From assembly GCA_037447655.1 (NCBI GenBank), contig JBBHKE010002512.1:58973-122972 (forward strand): DNA of 64,000 nucleotides. Direction: 5' to 3'. Shown here in pieces: positions 11,259-23,089 of the stretch. The notes under the pieces are model-generated. The model was not told the origin of the DNA. It saw only the letters and a list, made by a program, of their open reading frames with translations, and made no database searches. The DNA comes from Zygnema cylindricum (lineage: Eukaryota; Streptophyta; Zygnematophyceae; Zygnematales; Zygnemataceae). A program made the translations under genes and the position numbers. Positions within the stretch are counted from its first letter, which is position 1, and each line of letters opens with the position of its first letter.

Positions 11259-12330
11259 TCTGTGACCTCCATTGGTCCACAGAATGTCCAGTCTATATGA
11301 AGCCTCTAGAAGAATATTTGCACTTTTGACTTGGGCAATGAATAAGTGCCACCTTGGCACGCAAAATCTTTCACCGACTACATACATCTGTAGCCTAGAC
11401 TCCTTTGAGTCCGGAGCAAAAAAAATCATTGAATTTGCTCACTTGAGCATTAAGTTAGGGTTGTTCAAAGAAAACAAATTTATGCAGATGGCTTTAGGCG
11501 AGAGGGCTTTCAAAAATGTTTAAGTCCTAAAAACCTACTCATAGCCTTTCTAGACCAATCAAATTACCAAACACTACATAAAGTACATACAAAGTACGGT
11601 AGCTGCCGTACTTTATGTACGGAAATATTCGGCACCACTCTCAGTCTGCCATGTGGTAAATAAATCGTCGCCGTTCTGTCATTTTATTCTCTAGCTTCCT
11701 ATAGGATGGTGCCACGTGTCAGTTTTCCTCCGCTTGGTGAAGTGCTGCCAAAAAGGTCTTTATGGTATGCCATCACTCACGCGTGCCGTCCGTTTGTAAT
11801 TTGGCGATCAATGTTGGCCGTTTGATCTTTATGGCGCGCAAAATAATCTTTGTTGACCGTTGAAATTCTACACCGTCGTTCTGTGTTAACCGTTGAATTT
11901 CGACGGCCGTCATTCCGTGTTGACCATTGAAATTCTGGCTCCTCTGTGAGCCGTCGATCATGAACGTCATTTCATTTCGTCGTTGAAATTAAACGTCGTT
12001 TTGTTCATTTCGTGCGGTACAGTATTTTGTGCGATACTGTACGTTTCAATGTTCATTTCGTAAGTTGCTAAATGAAATGTGTCGCCACGTAATTATTTAT
12101 ATGTTTATCAAATACAATATGTAGAATCATTCACTAGGACCTATTGGATAAAGCGTACGTCATTTTTGCACGGTTGTCATTTTGGAGGTTGAAGAAACAA
12201 ATTCTAGTAATGACACTCTATTTTTTTGCACGAGCTATGCATTCTGCCTGTCTTCTCATCTGCCTGAGGCAGCCATGGCTGCCTGCCAGTTCTTAGTGAC
12301 TGCAACAAGTATGAGAACTGTAGAATGACC
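11259..12330 (-). mobile_element. Copia element N: 5' LTR
   Basis: An LTR related to family X lies directly next to a mutated primer-binding site (reverse complement TGGGCCTATAATT, 11248-11260). It shares the GTAC-rich block (about 11585-11630) and the CATGGCTGCCT-AGTGACTGCAACAAG block (about 12272-12310) with the other LTRs here. The outer end is not clear: similarity fades between 12325 and 12365. No TSD can be assigned. Confidence 0.7.
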
Positions 12331-12365
12331 ATAGACTAACAAAAAAGATAGAATATAAAATACCT

Positions 12366-12984
12366 TTTTTCAATAGATTTGGCGCGAAGGAATAATATGA
12401 GAAACCTCCCAACGCAAAGAAAAGCCCCCATTCGAAGCGATAGTCGCAACAACGTCACGAATAATGTCGTGCGCCTAGATCAACTCTCCCTCATGGGAGC
12501 AACGAAGTAAATGGACACCATCGGCCCCCAAAACACGACCACAAGCACAAACAAGAGAGCCAAGTAAAAGAGGATGGGGGAGGCCAAGGCGGAAACGCGA
12601 GGGCGGTAGTGAACTGAGCAGGTGAGAATCAGAGGGTGGAAAAAATAGGCGTGCCAAATAGCCAAGGCCCAAAACTAGGGCCACCAAAAGAGGGAAGACG
12701 GGCACACAAAGAATCAGAGGGAAGCGCCTTGAGAAGCTCGGATTTAATAGCGGCGACAACTTGATCGGAAATCGATTCCTGGACATGTGCAACGGATTTC
12801 ATAACAAGGCGAAGAAAATCGGAACATCCACTAGGGCATGAGGAGAAAGAGAACGTGACGCGTCCAATAGAAACCGTTTGATGGCGAACACACCGTCCGA
12901 AACCCGGGGACCACGGTGGCGGAGAACGGGGGCAGCCCTGCCAAAAAGCGAGAAACAAGAGTGGAGGCAATAAGGCACCCACTT
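12366..12984 (-). pseudogene. RT retroelement (second type): C-terminal part
   Basis: The minus strand carries the C-terminus of the protein whose N-terminus and polymerase are at 32839-35550 on the plus strand. After GGLG (35535-35550) the reading continues here from the TTGGG target site as KWVPYCLHSC. It goes on to a zinc-knuckle-like CACGRVLGADGVHLLRC (about 12505-12555), then HDIIRDVVATIASNGG, an HD...RD block seen before nuclease-like tails in several RT-protein families. One frameshift lies near 12800. The split is explained by the inversion between L and R. Truncated near 12366. Confidence 0.65.
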
Positions 12985-13023
12985 CCCAAATATGCTGCGG
13001 GAGCAATATGGGGCAGTCGATAA

Positions 13024-14075
13024 TAAAACTCTGATACCTCTATAAGTCCTCAGAGTGGACAGCTTCCAAGAAGCCTCTAGGATAACTCTGACCCCTTTGT
13101 GTTTCTGCAAAAACAACTGCCACCCTGACAGACAAAAACACTGACTACCTGTACCCCTGTGAAGGCAAGACTCCTCTGAGTCTATAGCAAAAAGAATCTC
13201 TGAATTTCCTCCCCTGAGCAGTAAGTTATGGAGGGTCAAAGTTGACCTTTTGTACAGAAGCTCTTTGGGAGAGAGGGTCCTATCTTCTAATTTTCCTAAG
13301 TCCTATCTCTCTCACAGACTCTATCTACTGATGTACGGAACAAATCAGATTACAGTTCCGTACGCAAAAATACAGCTGCCGGTGTACTTTATGTACGGAA
13401 ACAGTACGACATGGCCTAAATGTCCACACGTGGTATGTCCGGATTCGCTCCTTTAATTCTCGGAGATGTCGCCCTCCAATGTAACATCGCCACGTGTCAT
13501 CTGATGTGGCGATGCCCACAAACCGCCGAATTCTTCTCCCGCGATCTCGACGCTAATTCCGGCCGTCCGATTTAAACTCGCATTTGATCGTAGCCGTAAT
13601 AAATACATGCGCGGGTATTTGTTTCGCTTACGAAATCAATGCTCGGTATTGATTTCTTATCCGTACCGCAATTTGTACTTTTACACAACCAGATCTATGT
13701 ATCCCGTTAACAATTATAGTTAAATGATTTAACCTACGAATTAATGTTTAATTAATTATTGTACTATATAATACGTAATACTACTGCTAGACTTAACGGC
13801 TAAGGCTACCGGCTATCTACTGTTTGTCCGCCGGTAAGGTACCAGGATCGAATCCTGTGGCCGGCACATACCTTTTAGTAAATAATCCCTTAAACTAATA
13901 TAAATTTCCCGTAAACCTCAGGATAGCCTAGGTAGCCATGGCTCTAGCTTCCTTTCCAATTTCTCAGTGACTGTGACAAGTTTGAGAGTTGGAGAGAGAA
14001 GTTAGAGGTAGACTGCCTCGGCTCTTTATTTCTATTCAGACCTAGAAAATATTTTAAAACCATTAGGTTTCTACA
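13024..14075 (-). repeat. L: left LTR (3' LTR)
   Basis: A 1,052-bp LTR whose right end is TTTCTACA. It is the same subtype as the R 5' LTR (35556-36603), sharing for example the GAATAGAAATAAAGAGCC block and the TTAATTAATTATTGTAC block, and is unlike the LTR at the other end of L. Its outer end carries 34 extra bases (12990-13023) before the CCCAA target repeat. The tRNA-like hairpin lies at about 13795-13870. Confidence 0.93.
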
Positions 14076-16615
14076 CTCCCCTTATTTTCTAGTCAATCTT
14101 TAATTTCAGACCACACTTCTCCCTGCAGAAAATTAGCTTAGGGGAAGGCACAGGTTTGGTCATCATATCTGCTACCATCTCACTATCTGGTCTGTACTCT
14201 AAACTGATTATTTTGTTTTCTACTTTCTCTCTAACAAAGCTGAGTCTGATGTCCATGTGTTTGGCTTTAAAATGATGTTTAGGATTGGCAGAACTAGCGA
14301 TTGCTGCCCTGATTATGACAAAAAAAATTCTGCACACCATTCTTAAGGTGACCAAGCTCACCAAGCAAAGACTTGACCCACATCAATTCTTTTACAGCAG
14401 AGCAAGAGGCCATATACTCAGCCTCCATGGTGGACTGAGCAATAACCTTTTGCTGTTTGCTACTCCAACAGCAAGCCCCATCACCCACATATAATACATA
14501 TCCAGAAGTGCATTCTCCTCATCGAAGCATCACCATAACTGGCATCACTCCAAGTAGTGATGTCAGTATTCTCCCCACCCAAATGCAACCATAGATCCCT
14601 AGTTCCTATTAAATATCTAAGGACTCTCTTAGCTGCCTCCCAATCCTTCTTAGTGGGAGCATTTAGACTTCTACTCAAAACTCCTACAGCTGCAGCTAAA
14701 TCCGGCCGGGGTACAATTCATAAAATAGATTAGACTTCCCACTACTTGCCTGTAAGGAATAGTCTGCATGAACTTTTGTTCTTCAGGAGATAATTCTTCG
14801 TCTAAGACTATTACTCCTTCTTCCTCACACCCCCCACTTCCCTTCTTCAACTCCATTGGAGTTGTACAACTATTAGCTTTATCCATTTGAAATTTTTCAA
14901 GCATGTTCCCTATTGCTTCCTTTTGAGTCAGTCTTATAATTTTTCTTTTTCGGTCTCTCTCTACTTGAGTTCCCAAAATATATTTTGCTTCCCCCATATC
15001 CTTCATTTCAAATCTCCACTTAAGATCGGTTTTCAGTTTATTAATTTTTTCCATTGATTTACTTAACAGAAGCAAATCATCAACATTAATTGCAATAAAT
15101 ACAAAACCTTCCTCATCTTCAAAACATAGATTGAATGATCTCAGCTAATCCGAATATATCCCAAACCGGTAAGAAACTCATCAAGCTTCTTATTCCATTG
15201 TCGAGGCGCCTGTTTCAAACCATAAAGAGATTTAATCAGCCGGCATACCTTACTCTCCTCTCCTTCCTCCACAAAACCTTCGGGTTGTCGCATGAAGATC
15301 TCTCTTCCAATTCTCCATGCAAAAAGGTTGTCTTGATGTCCATCTGGTGCACTTCCATGTCTTCCGTTGCTGCTAAAGTGAGAAGTATGCGGACGGAGGG
15401 AAATCTGACCACCATGGCAAAGGTTTCCTCGTAGTCAATTCCCTTCTTTTGTGTAAATCCCTTTGCCACTAATCTAGCCTTGTAGCGATCGATTGTGTTA
15501 TCTAGGTTCAGTTTTAATTTGAAAACCCATTTACCAAACCGATTGGTTTTTCGGTTAGGTGGACAATCCACCAGCTCTCAAGTATCGGCTGCCATGATTG
15601 AGGCCATCTCCTCATTGTTGGCTGTCTTCCACCAGTTTCTTTCTGGACAAGTCATCGCCTCTCCATAAGTTTGAGGTTCATCTTGATGAGATAGTTTAGT
15701 TACCCTGTTATTAACCTGTTTTCTTGCAGTCTTTTGCTACTTCTCCTCCCCCCCCTCAAAATCTGAGGCCGGAATAGATGGTTCTCGTGGATTCTTTCGA
15801 ACAAACTCGGCTTCTCCCCTATCCCTTGATTCCGAATCAATTTCCACCACGTCTTCCGCTTCGGGTAGAGTTGTCACTGGAGTTTCCACAGCCGAGTCCT
15901 TTTCGGTCTGATTTGTACCTGCAAGAATGTCACCTTCTCTAAAACCAAGATAGTTAGGAAGCTCAAAGTCATCGGAATTTTCTGACTCAAATCTGATTTT
16001 TACTGACTTCGTATATTTGAAGGGATCCACAGACTTTCCTTCATCCATAACTACTAGATGCTTTACTAAGATTATATCTTCCCTTTTTAGATCATAAACT
16101 CTATATCCTTTAACATCCTCATCATATCCTAATAAGTATCCCGGTTTTCCTTTAGGATCTAGCTTCCAATTGGACCGATCAGTATCTAGACTGAATACTT
16201 GACCTGCCGAAAACCTTTAAGTGAGATATGTCCGGTTTTCGGCCTGTCCATCTCTCATAAGGTGTTTGATCTTTTATAGCTGAAGTAAGAACTCTATTTT
16301 TGAGGTAATTAGCACAGTTCATTGCTTCTGCCCCAAAACCTTTTTCCTATCTTCTTATCTGACAACATACTTCTAGCACTATCACTTAGTGTTCTATTTA
16401 ACCTTTCAACAACCCCATTCTGTTCCGGGTTTTCTGGGACTGTCTTTTGGTGTTGGACTCCATCTTCCCCTCAGAAAATCCTCAAACTGGTTAGAAGTAT
16501 ACTCTCCACCATTGTCACTCCGTATTCTCTTGATTGGAGTTTCATGGAGTTTTTCCGCTCCATGCTTTATATTGTCTAAAACAATCCTGAGCTTCGGATT
16601 TGTTTTTCAAAAAAT
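14076..16615 (-). pseudogene. L: RT-RNase H and integrase C-terminal part
   Basis: Minus-strand Copia pol. From the LTR leftwards in coding order reversed: a polypurine tract (rc of CTCCCCTTATTTTCTAG, 14074-14090), the RNase H end (QSTMEAEYMASCSAVKEL), RNase H start (TTWSDASYGD), RT with LLLSKS after a lost [14 protein letters not shown]-type fingers and the acidic linker. Numerous single-base frameshifts break the frame (for example near 14500, 15080 and 15250). The segment ends at 16615 in the integrase, where B inserted. Confidence 0.88.
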
Positions 16616-16620
16616 ACACT

Positions 16621-17668
16621 TGTAGAAACTAATGGTTTTTATTAGTATTTTCTAGGTCTAAATAGAAATATAGAAAGAAGCCGAGGCAGTCTAACCTCTA
16701 ACTTCTCTCTCCAAATCTCAAACTTGTCGCAGTCACTGAGAAATTGGAGAGGAAGCTAGAGCCATGGCTACCTTGGCTATCCTGAGGTTTACGGGAATTT
16801 TATACTAGGGTTTATTTATTTATCTAAAAGGAATGTGCCGGCGGCAGGATTTGATCCTTGTACCTACTGGCCGGCAGACAGGAAATAGCCGGTAGCCTTA
16901 GCCGTTAGATCTAACAGTAGTATTACGTGATATGTAGTTTGATAATTATATAAATTAGAATACGTACGATAATTCATTTAACTGTTACGATTTACGGGAT
17001 GCATAGATCCGGTACGAATGACAGTACGGATTACGAATCAATACCGCGCATTTGTTTCGGAAGTGAAATAAATACCCGCGCATGTATTTATTACGGCCAC
17101 GATTAAATCTGAATTTAATCGGACGGCCGGGATTAGCGCCGAGATCACGGAGGAAGATTTCGGCGGTTTGTGGCCATCGCCACATCGGATGACGCGTGGC
17201 GAAATTCCGTTGGATCGTAGAATCTCCGGAGATCATGGCACCGAATCCGGATTTGACATGTGTCGACATTTAGGGCATGTCGTACAATGTCCGTACATAA
17301 AGTACACCGGCGACTGTACTTTTACGTACGGAACTCAATTCTGATTGGTTCCGTACATCAGTAGATAGAGTCTGTGAGAGAGATAGGACTTAGAAAAATT
17401 AGAAGATAGGACCCCCTCTCCCAGAGAGCTTCTGTACAAAAGGTCAACTTTGACCCCCCCATAACTTACTGCTCAGGGGGGAGCAAATTCAAAGATTCTT
17501 TTTGCTATCGACTCAGGGGAGTCTTGTCTTCACAGGGGTGAAGTTGGTCAGCGTTTTTGTCTGCAGGGGTGGCAGTTATTTTTGCTTAAACACAAAGGGG
17601 TCAGGATTATCCTAGAGGCTTCTTGGAAGCTGTCCACTCTGAGGACTTATGGAGGTCTCAGAGTTACA
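16621..17668 (+). repeat. B: 5' LTR
   Basis: Begins TGTAGAAACTAATGG and ends CAGAGTTACA (TG...CA). The U3-like part holds the tRNA-like hairpin in antisense (16845-16915) and a dense GTAC cluster (17281-17362) followed by a CCAAT-type ATTGGTT. The primer-binding site follows with no spacer at 17669. Confidence 0.95.
17281..17362. promoter_or_regulatory. GTAC-cluster block of the LTR
   Basis: Six GTAC tetramers occur within about 80 bases, several as inverted pairs (TCCGTACATAAAGTAC, then TGTACTTTTACGTACGG), followed by TTGGTTCCGTACATCAG. The block is conserved in every LTR of the R/L/B/E and X families and partly in D. GTAC is the core bound by SBP/SPL-type plant factors, including copper-response regulators, so this may be a promoter element. 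That role is inference from the motif only. Confidence 0.4.
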
Positions 17669-19143
17669 GGTTATGGGGCCCACCCTCTAGGGTACCAATC
17701 TTTAATGGAACTGGCTTCATATACTGGGAAAGTATGATGATAGGAGCTCTATGCGAAAAAAGGTTTTTGGGGGATAGTGAGTGGACGATTGGGGCGTCCA
17801 TCAAGTCTTGGAATTCCTCCAGGGTTTGGAGGAAGCAGATTCACCAGGAAAGAGGATTCACCTTCAACGGAGGAAACAAAGGAAGGAGAGGTGGTGGACA
17901 AAGGAAAGGAGAAGGAGGCGACCACACCAATAGCAACTGGTTTAGCATTCATGTCACCTATTCCGAGGAACGAGGAGAATGATACTGAAACCTGGGACTT
18001 CAACAATATGGCGGCAAAGCACTTCATCCTACGCCATCTCACTCAAGGACTTGCATGTCCTCATTTGCAGGTAGAAAGGGCATCCGATCTTTGGATGGCT
18101 CTTATAGAGATGTACCGAAGTGGTACGATTCAGCAACAACAGTTGGCTGATCAGAAAGTTAAGGAGTATGTATACAAAGGGGGAATATGTTTGGATTTTT
18201 GCAATGAGCTTGCTACACTCTTCATGGAGCTACAGAGTGCGGGAAAAGATTTGAGTGAAAAAGAAAAGGTTAACTGTTTACTGATGAAGTTACCTGATGA
18301 GTTCGTGAACATAGTTTACCGTGTGCAGGACTTGCCTGACTCAAGGTGGATATGGAACTCAGTGGTAGGAATGATTCTCGTTCAAGAAAATACAATTGAG
18401 ATCCGAAGGGGAGGAAAGAGTGGCCAAGCCTTGGCAACAGCGACTGATTGGAGGAACAGGGATTCCCGAAAACCGGTCGGAAAACTATGGGGGTAGGGAG
18501 CAGAAAAAACCGGCCGATGAGTTCGAACCAAGGGCTCCCAAAGGACTATGTCATTTTTGTAAGAAACCGGGGGCACTATATGGCAGAGTGCACTAAGCTA
18601 ACCGAGCTTCGGTTAAAGGAGGGGCAGACCGGTGGTACCCCGAGAGGAAAGAAAAAGGCCCTTGTCACACAGGTACTTGAGGCTGAATCCGAGGACGAGG
18701 ACGATGAGCTCCTTTTGGATGAGGAGTTGGAGGCGAAAAATGAGGTCGAAATTCCACGGAGGCAGAAATGTGCTTACGGTGGATTGAAAGGTGAAGCAGG
18801 CTGGATTGTAGATTCAGGTGCCTCCATGCACATGTGTAAGGATAGACACCTGTTCACTAAGATAAGAAAGATTCCCACCGTAGAGATAGAGTACGGGGAT
18901 GGGAGGATAGTCACCACTACTCTTGTAGGATCGGTAGATCTAAAAGTGTTAGTAAAAGGAAAGACATCCATATTAACATTCTCCGATGTATTGTTTATTC
19001 CGGAGCTGAACAAAAATCTTATCTCTACATCAGTATTAGATGATAAGGGTTTTTTTACTAGCACTAGGGAAGGAGTCTTTACTGCTAGTTTTGAGGATGA
19101 TGTCTATTTCATTGCTGAGAAAGGTAGCCATGGATGTTTAGGC
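17669..19143 (+). pseudogene. B: gag and protease region
   Basis: Gag starts at the primer site (here GGTTATGGGGCCCA, one extra G against R). The reading shifts several times: 17777-18496 holds the Gag helices (ACPHLQVERASDLWMALIEM), 18448-19146 holds the knuckle region and the protease DSGAS with the flap region. The zinc knuckle is damaged by an inserted G (CHFCKKPGALYG where R has PGHYMAEC, about 18550-18595). The product would not be functional as read. Confidence 0.9.
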
Positions 19144-19146
19144 TGA

Positions 19147-20350
19147 TCTTAAGTAATGAAAAGAAGAAACTTTATTATGCTGGTGTTCATGATATTATGA
19201 TGTGGCATAAGAGGCTTGGGCATGTGAATCTAGATAAGTTAAGAGAGATGAAAAAGATGGGAGTGGTGGAAGGGATTCAGTTCAGTGAGAGTGATGATAA
19301 GTGAATGTAGTGGATGATGTGCTGAAGGTAAAGCACACAGATTACCCTTTCCTAAGTCAGCCACCTATAAGGGAGAAAAAATTCTAGATCTAGTACACAC
19401 AGATATTTGGGGACCGGCTAAAGTGCCCCTCACCGGGTGGGAAGAGATTTATGATGACTATAACTGATGATTGGTCTCGGTATTCCCCGGGTATATTTTT
19501 TGAAAAACAAGTCCGAAGCTGAGGATTGTTTTAGACAATATAAAGCATGGAGCGAAAAAACTCCATGAAACTCCAATCAAGAGAGTAAGGAGTGACAATG
19601 GTGGAGAGTATACTTCTAACCAGTTTGAGGATTTTCTGAGGGAAGATGGGGTTCAACACCAAAAGACAGTTCCAGAAAATCCTGAACAGAATGGGGTAGC
19701 CGAGAGGTTAAATAGAACACTAAGTGATAGTGCTAGAAGTATGTTGTCAGATAAAAGGATAGGGAAAAGGTTTTGGGCAGAAGCAATGAACTGTGCTAAT
19801 TACCTCAAGAATAGAGTTCTTACTTCAGCTATAAAAGATCAAACACCTTATGAGAGATGGACAGGCCGGAGGAAACCAGACATATCTCACTTAAAGGTTT
19901 TCGGCAGTCAAGTGTTCAGTCTAGATACTGATCGGTCCAAATTGGAAGCTAGATCCTAAAGGAAAATCCAGGATATCTTATTAGGATATGATGAAGATGT
20001 TAAAGGATATAGAGTTTATGATCTAAAAAGGGAAGATATAATCTTAGTAAAGCATCTAGTATTATGGATGAAGGAAAGTCTGTAGATCCCTTCAAATATA
20101 CGAAGTCAGTAAAAATCAGATTTGAGTCAGAAAATTCCGATGACTTTGAGCTTCCTAACTATCCAGGTTTTAGAGAAGATGACATTCTTGCAGGTACAAA
20201 TCAGACCGAAAAGGACCCGGCTGTGGAAACTCCAGTGACAACTCTACTCGAAGCGGAAGAGCGTGGTGGAAATTGATTCGGAATCAAGGGAGAGGGGAGA
20301 AGTCGAGTTTGTTCGAAAGAATCCACGAGAACCATCTATTCCGGGCCTCA
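19147..20350 (+). pseudogene. B: integrase and acidic linker
   Basis: The GAG-pre-integrase MMWHKRLGHVNLDK, integrase DIWGP, SDNGGEYTS and the Glu in GVAERLNRT are readable across frames. About ten single-base insertions (mostly in G, C or A runs, for example 19305, 19427, 19485, 19555, 19869) break it. The acidic linker follows at 20064-20340. Confidence 0.88.
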
Positions 20351-20354
20351 GATT

Positions 20355-22029
20355 TTGAGGGGGGGGAGGAGAAGTAGCAAAAGACTGCAAGAAAAACAGG
20401 TTAATAACAAGGTAACTAAACTATCTCATCAAGATGAACCTCAAACTTATGGAGAGGCGATGACTTGTCCAGAAAGAAACCGGTGGAAGACAGCCATCAA
20501 TGAGGAGATGGCTTCAATCATGGCAGCCGATACTTGGGAGCTGGTGGACTGTCCACCTAACCGAAAACCAATCGGTTGTAAGTGGGTTTTCAAACTAAAA
20601 CTGAACCCAGATAACACAATCGAGCGCTACAAGGCCAGATTAGTGGCAAAGGGATTTACACAAAAGGAAGGAATTGACTACGAGGAGAACCTTTGCTCCG
20701 GTGGTCAGATTTCCCTCCGTCCGCATACTTCTCAGTTTAGCGGCAGCGGAAAGACATGGAAGTGCACCAGATGGACATAAAAACAGCCTTTTTGCATGGA
20801 GAATTGGAAGAGGAGATCTTCATGCGACAACCCGAAGGGTTTGTGGAAGAAGGAGAGGAGAGTAAGGTATGCCGGCTGATTAAATCTCTTTATGGTTTGA
20901 AACAGGCACCTCGACAATGAATAAGAAGCTTGATGAGTTTCTTACCGGCTCTGGGATATATTCGGATCAGCTCAGATCACTCAATCTATGTTTTCGAAGA
21001 TGAGGAAGGTTTGATATTTATTGCAATTTATGTTGATGATTTGCTTGTATTAAGTAAATCAATGGAAAAAAATTAACAAACTGAAAACCGATCTTAAGGG
21101 GAGATTTGAAATGAAGGATATGGGAGAAGCAAGATATATTTTGGGGAATTCAAGTAGAGAGAGACCGAAAAAGGAAAATTATAAGATTGACTCAAAAAGA
21201 AGCAATAGGGAACATGCTTGAAAAATTTCAAATGGATAAAACTAATAGTTGTACAACTCCAATGGAGTTGAAGAAGGGAAGTGAGGGGAGTGAGGAAGAA
21301 GGAGTCATAGTCTTAGACGAGGAATTATCTCATGATGAACAGAAGTTCATGCAGACTATTCCTTACAGGCAAGTAGTGGGAAGTCTAATCTATTTTATGA
21401 ATTGTACCCGGCCGGATTTAGCTGCAGCTGTAGGAGTGCTGAGTAGAAGTCTAAATGCTCCCACTAAGAAGGATTGGGAGGCAGCTAAGAGAGTCCTTAG
21501 ATACTTGGTAGGAACTAGAGATCTATGGTTGCATTTGGGTGGGGGAGAATACTGACATCACTACTTGGAGTGATGCCAGTTATGGTGATGCTCCGATGAG
21601 GAGATGTACTTCTGGATATGTATTATATGTGGGTGATGGGGCTTGCTGTTGGAGTAGCAAACAGCAAAAAGGTTATTGTCTCAGTCCACCATGGAGGCTG
21701 AGTATATGGCCTCTTGCTCTGCTGTAAAAGAATTGATGTGGGTCAAGTCTTTGCTTGGTGAGCTTGGTCACCTTAAGAGTGGTGTGCAGAAAATATTTGT
21801 GATAATCAGGCAGCCAATCGCTATCTCTGCCAATCCTAAACACCATTTTAAAGCCAAACACATGGACATCAGACTCAGTTTTGTTAGAGAGAAAGTAGAA
21901 AACAAAATAATCAGTTTAGAGTACAGACCAGATAGTGAGATGGTAGCAGATATGATGACAAAACCTGTGCCTTCCCCTAAGCTAATTTTTTGCAGGGAGA
22001 AGTGTGGTCTGAAATTAAAGATTGACTAG
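20355..22029 (+). pseudogene. B: reverse transcriptase and RNase H
   Basis: RT fingers (GCKWVFKLKLNPDNT), a catalytic [14 protein letters not shown] (across a frameshift near 20680-20790), YGLKQAPRQ, the YVDD box at about 21029-21040 (YVDDLLVLSKS), then RNase H (TTWSDASYGD, GDGACCWSSKQQK, STMEAEYMASCSAVKELMW). The last 117 codons (21676-22029) are open to the natural end, 13 bases before the 3' LTR, with a GGGGAG polypurine tract in between. Confidence 0.92.
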
Positions 22030-22042
22030 AAAATAAGGGGAG

Positions 22043-23084
22043 TGTAGAAACTAATGGTTTTATTAGTATTTTCTAGGTCTAAATAGAAATATAGAAAGAA
22101 GCCGAGGCAGTCTACCTCTAACTTCTCTCTCCAAATCTCAAACTTGTCGCAGTCACTGAGAAATTGGAGAGGAAGCTAGAGCCATGGCTACCTTGGCTAT
22201 CCTGAGGTTTACGGGAATTTTATACTAGGGTTTATTTATTTATCTAAAAGGAATGTGCCGGCGGCAGGATTTGATCCTTGTACCTACCGGCCGGCAGACA
22301 GGAAATAGCCGGTAGCCTTAGCCGTTAGATCTAACAGTAGTATTACGTGATATGTAGTTTGATAATTATATAAATTAGAATACGTACGATAATTCATTTA
22401 ACTGTTACGATTTACGGGATGCATAGATCCGTACGAATGACAGTACGGATACGAATCAATACCGCGCATTTGTTTCGGAAGTGAAATAAATACCGCGCAT
22501 GTATTTATTACGGCCACGATTAAATCTGAATTTAATCGGACGGCCGGGATTAGCGCCGAGATCACGGAGGAAGATTTCGGCGGTTTTGTGGCCATCGCCA
22601 CATCGGATGACGCGTGGCGAAATTCCGTTGGATCGTAGAATCTCCGGAGATCATGGCACCGAATCCGGATTTGACATGTGTCGACATTTAGGGCACGTCG
22701 TACAATGTCCGTACATAAAGTACACCGGCGGCTGTACTTTTACGTACGGAACTCAATTCTGATTGGTTCCGTACATCAGTAGATAGAGTCTGTGAGAGAG
22801 ATAGGACTTAGAAAAATTAGAAGATAGGACCCCCCCTCTCCCAGAGAGCTTCTGTACAAAAGGTCAACTTTGACCCCCCATAACTTACTGCTCAGGGGAG
22901 CAAATTCAAAGATTCTTTTTGCTATCGACTCAGGGGAGTCTGTCTTCACAGGGGTGAAGTTGGTCAGCATTTTTGTCTGCCAGGGTGGCAGTTATTTTTG
23001 CTTAAACACAAAGGGGTCAGGATTATCCTAGAGGCTTCTTGGAAGCTGTCCACTCTGAGGACTTATGGAGGTCTCAGAGTTACA
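22043..23084 (+). repeat. B: 3' LTR
   Basis: A 1,042-bp partner of 16621-17668. Differences are mainly one-base length changes in homopolymers plus about five substitutions. The tRNA-like hairpin is at 22257-22330. Confidence 0.95.
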
Positions 23085-23089
23085 ACACT

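Larger units (their letters stand above)
16621..23084 (+). mobile_element. Copia element B, nested in L
   Basis: A complete plus-strand Copia of 6,464 bp with two 1.04-kb LTRs, flanked by a perfect TSD ACACT (16616-16620 and 23085-23089). The target is the integrase coding region of L. Gag, protease, integrase, RT and RNase H are all present but broken by many one-base indels. Its LTRs differ from each other at only a few substitutions but at many homopolymer indels, so either it is young and the assembly has residual indel errors, or it decayed by slippage. Confidence 0.96.

Noticed and set aside
13795-13870. tRNA gene in an LTR
   Set aside because: A- and B-box-like blocks exist, but the 5' acceptor strand does not pair with the 3' one and no anticodon stem is conserved; reported only as a tRNA-like module.
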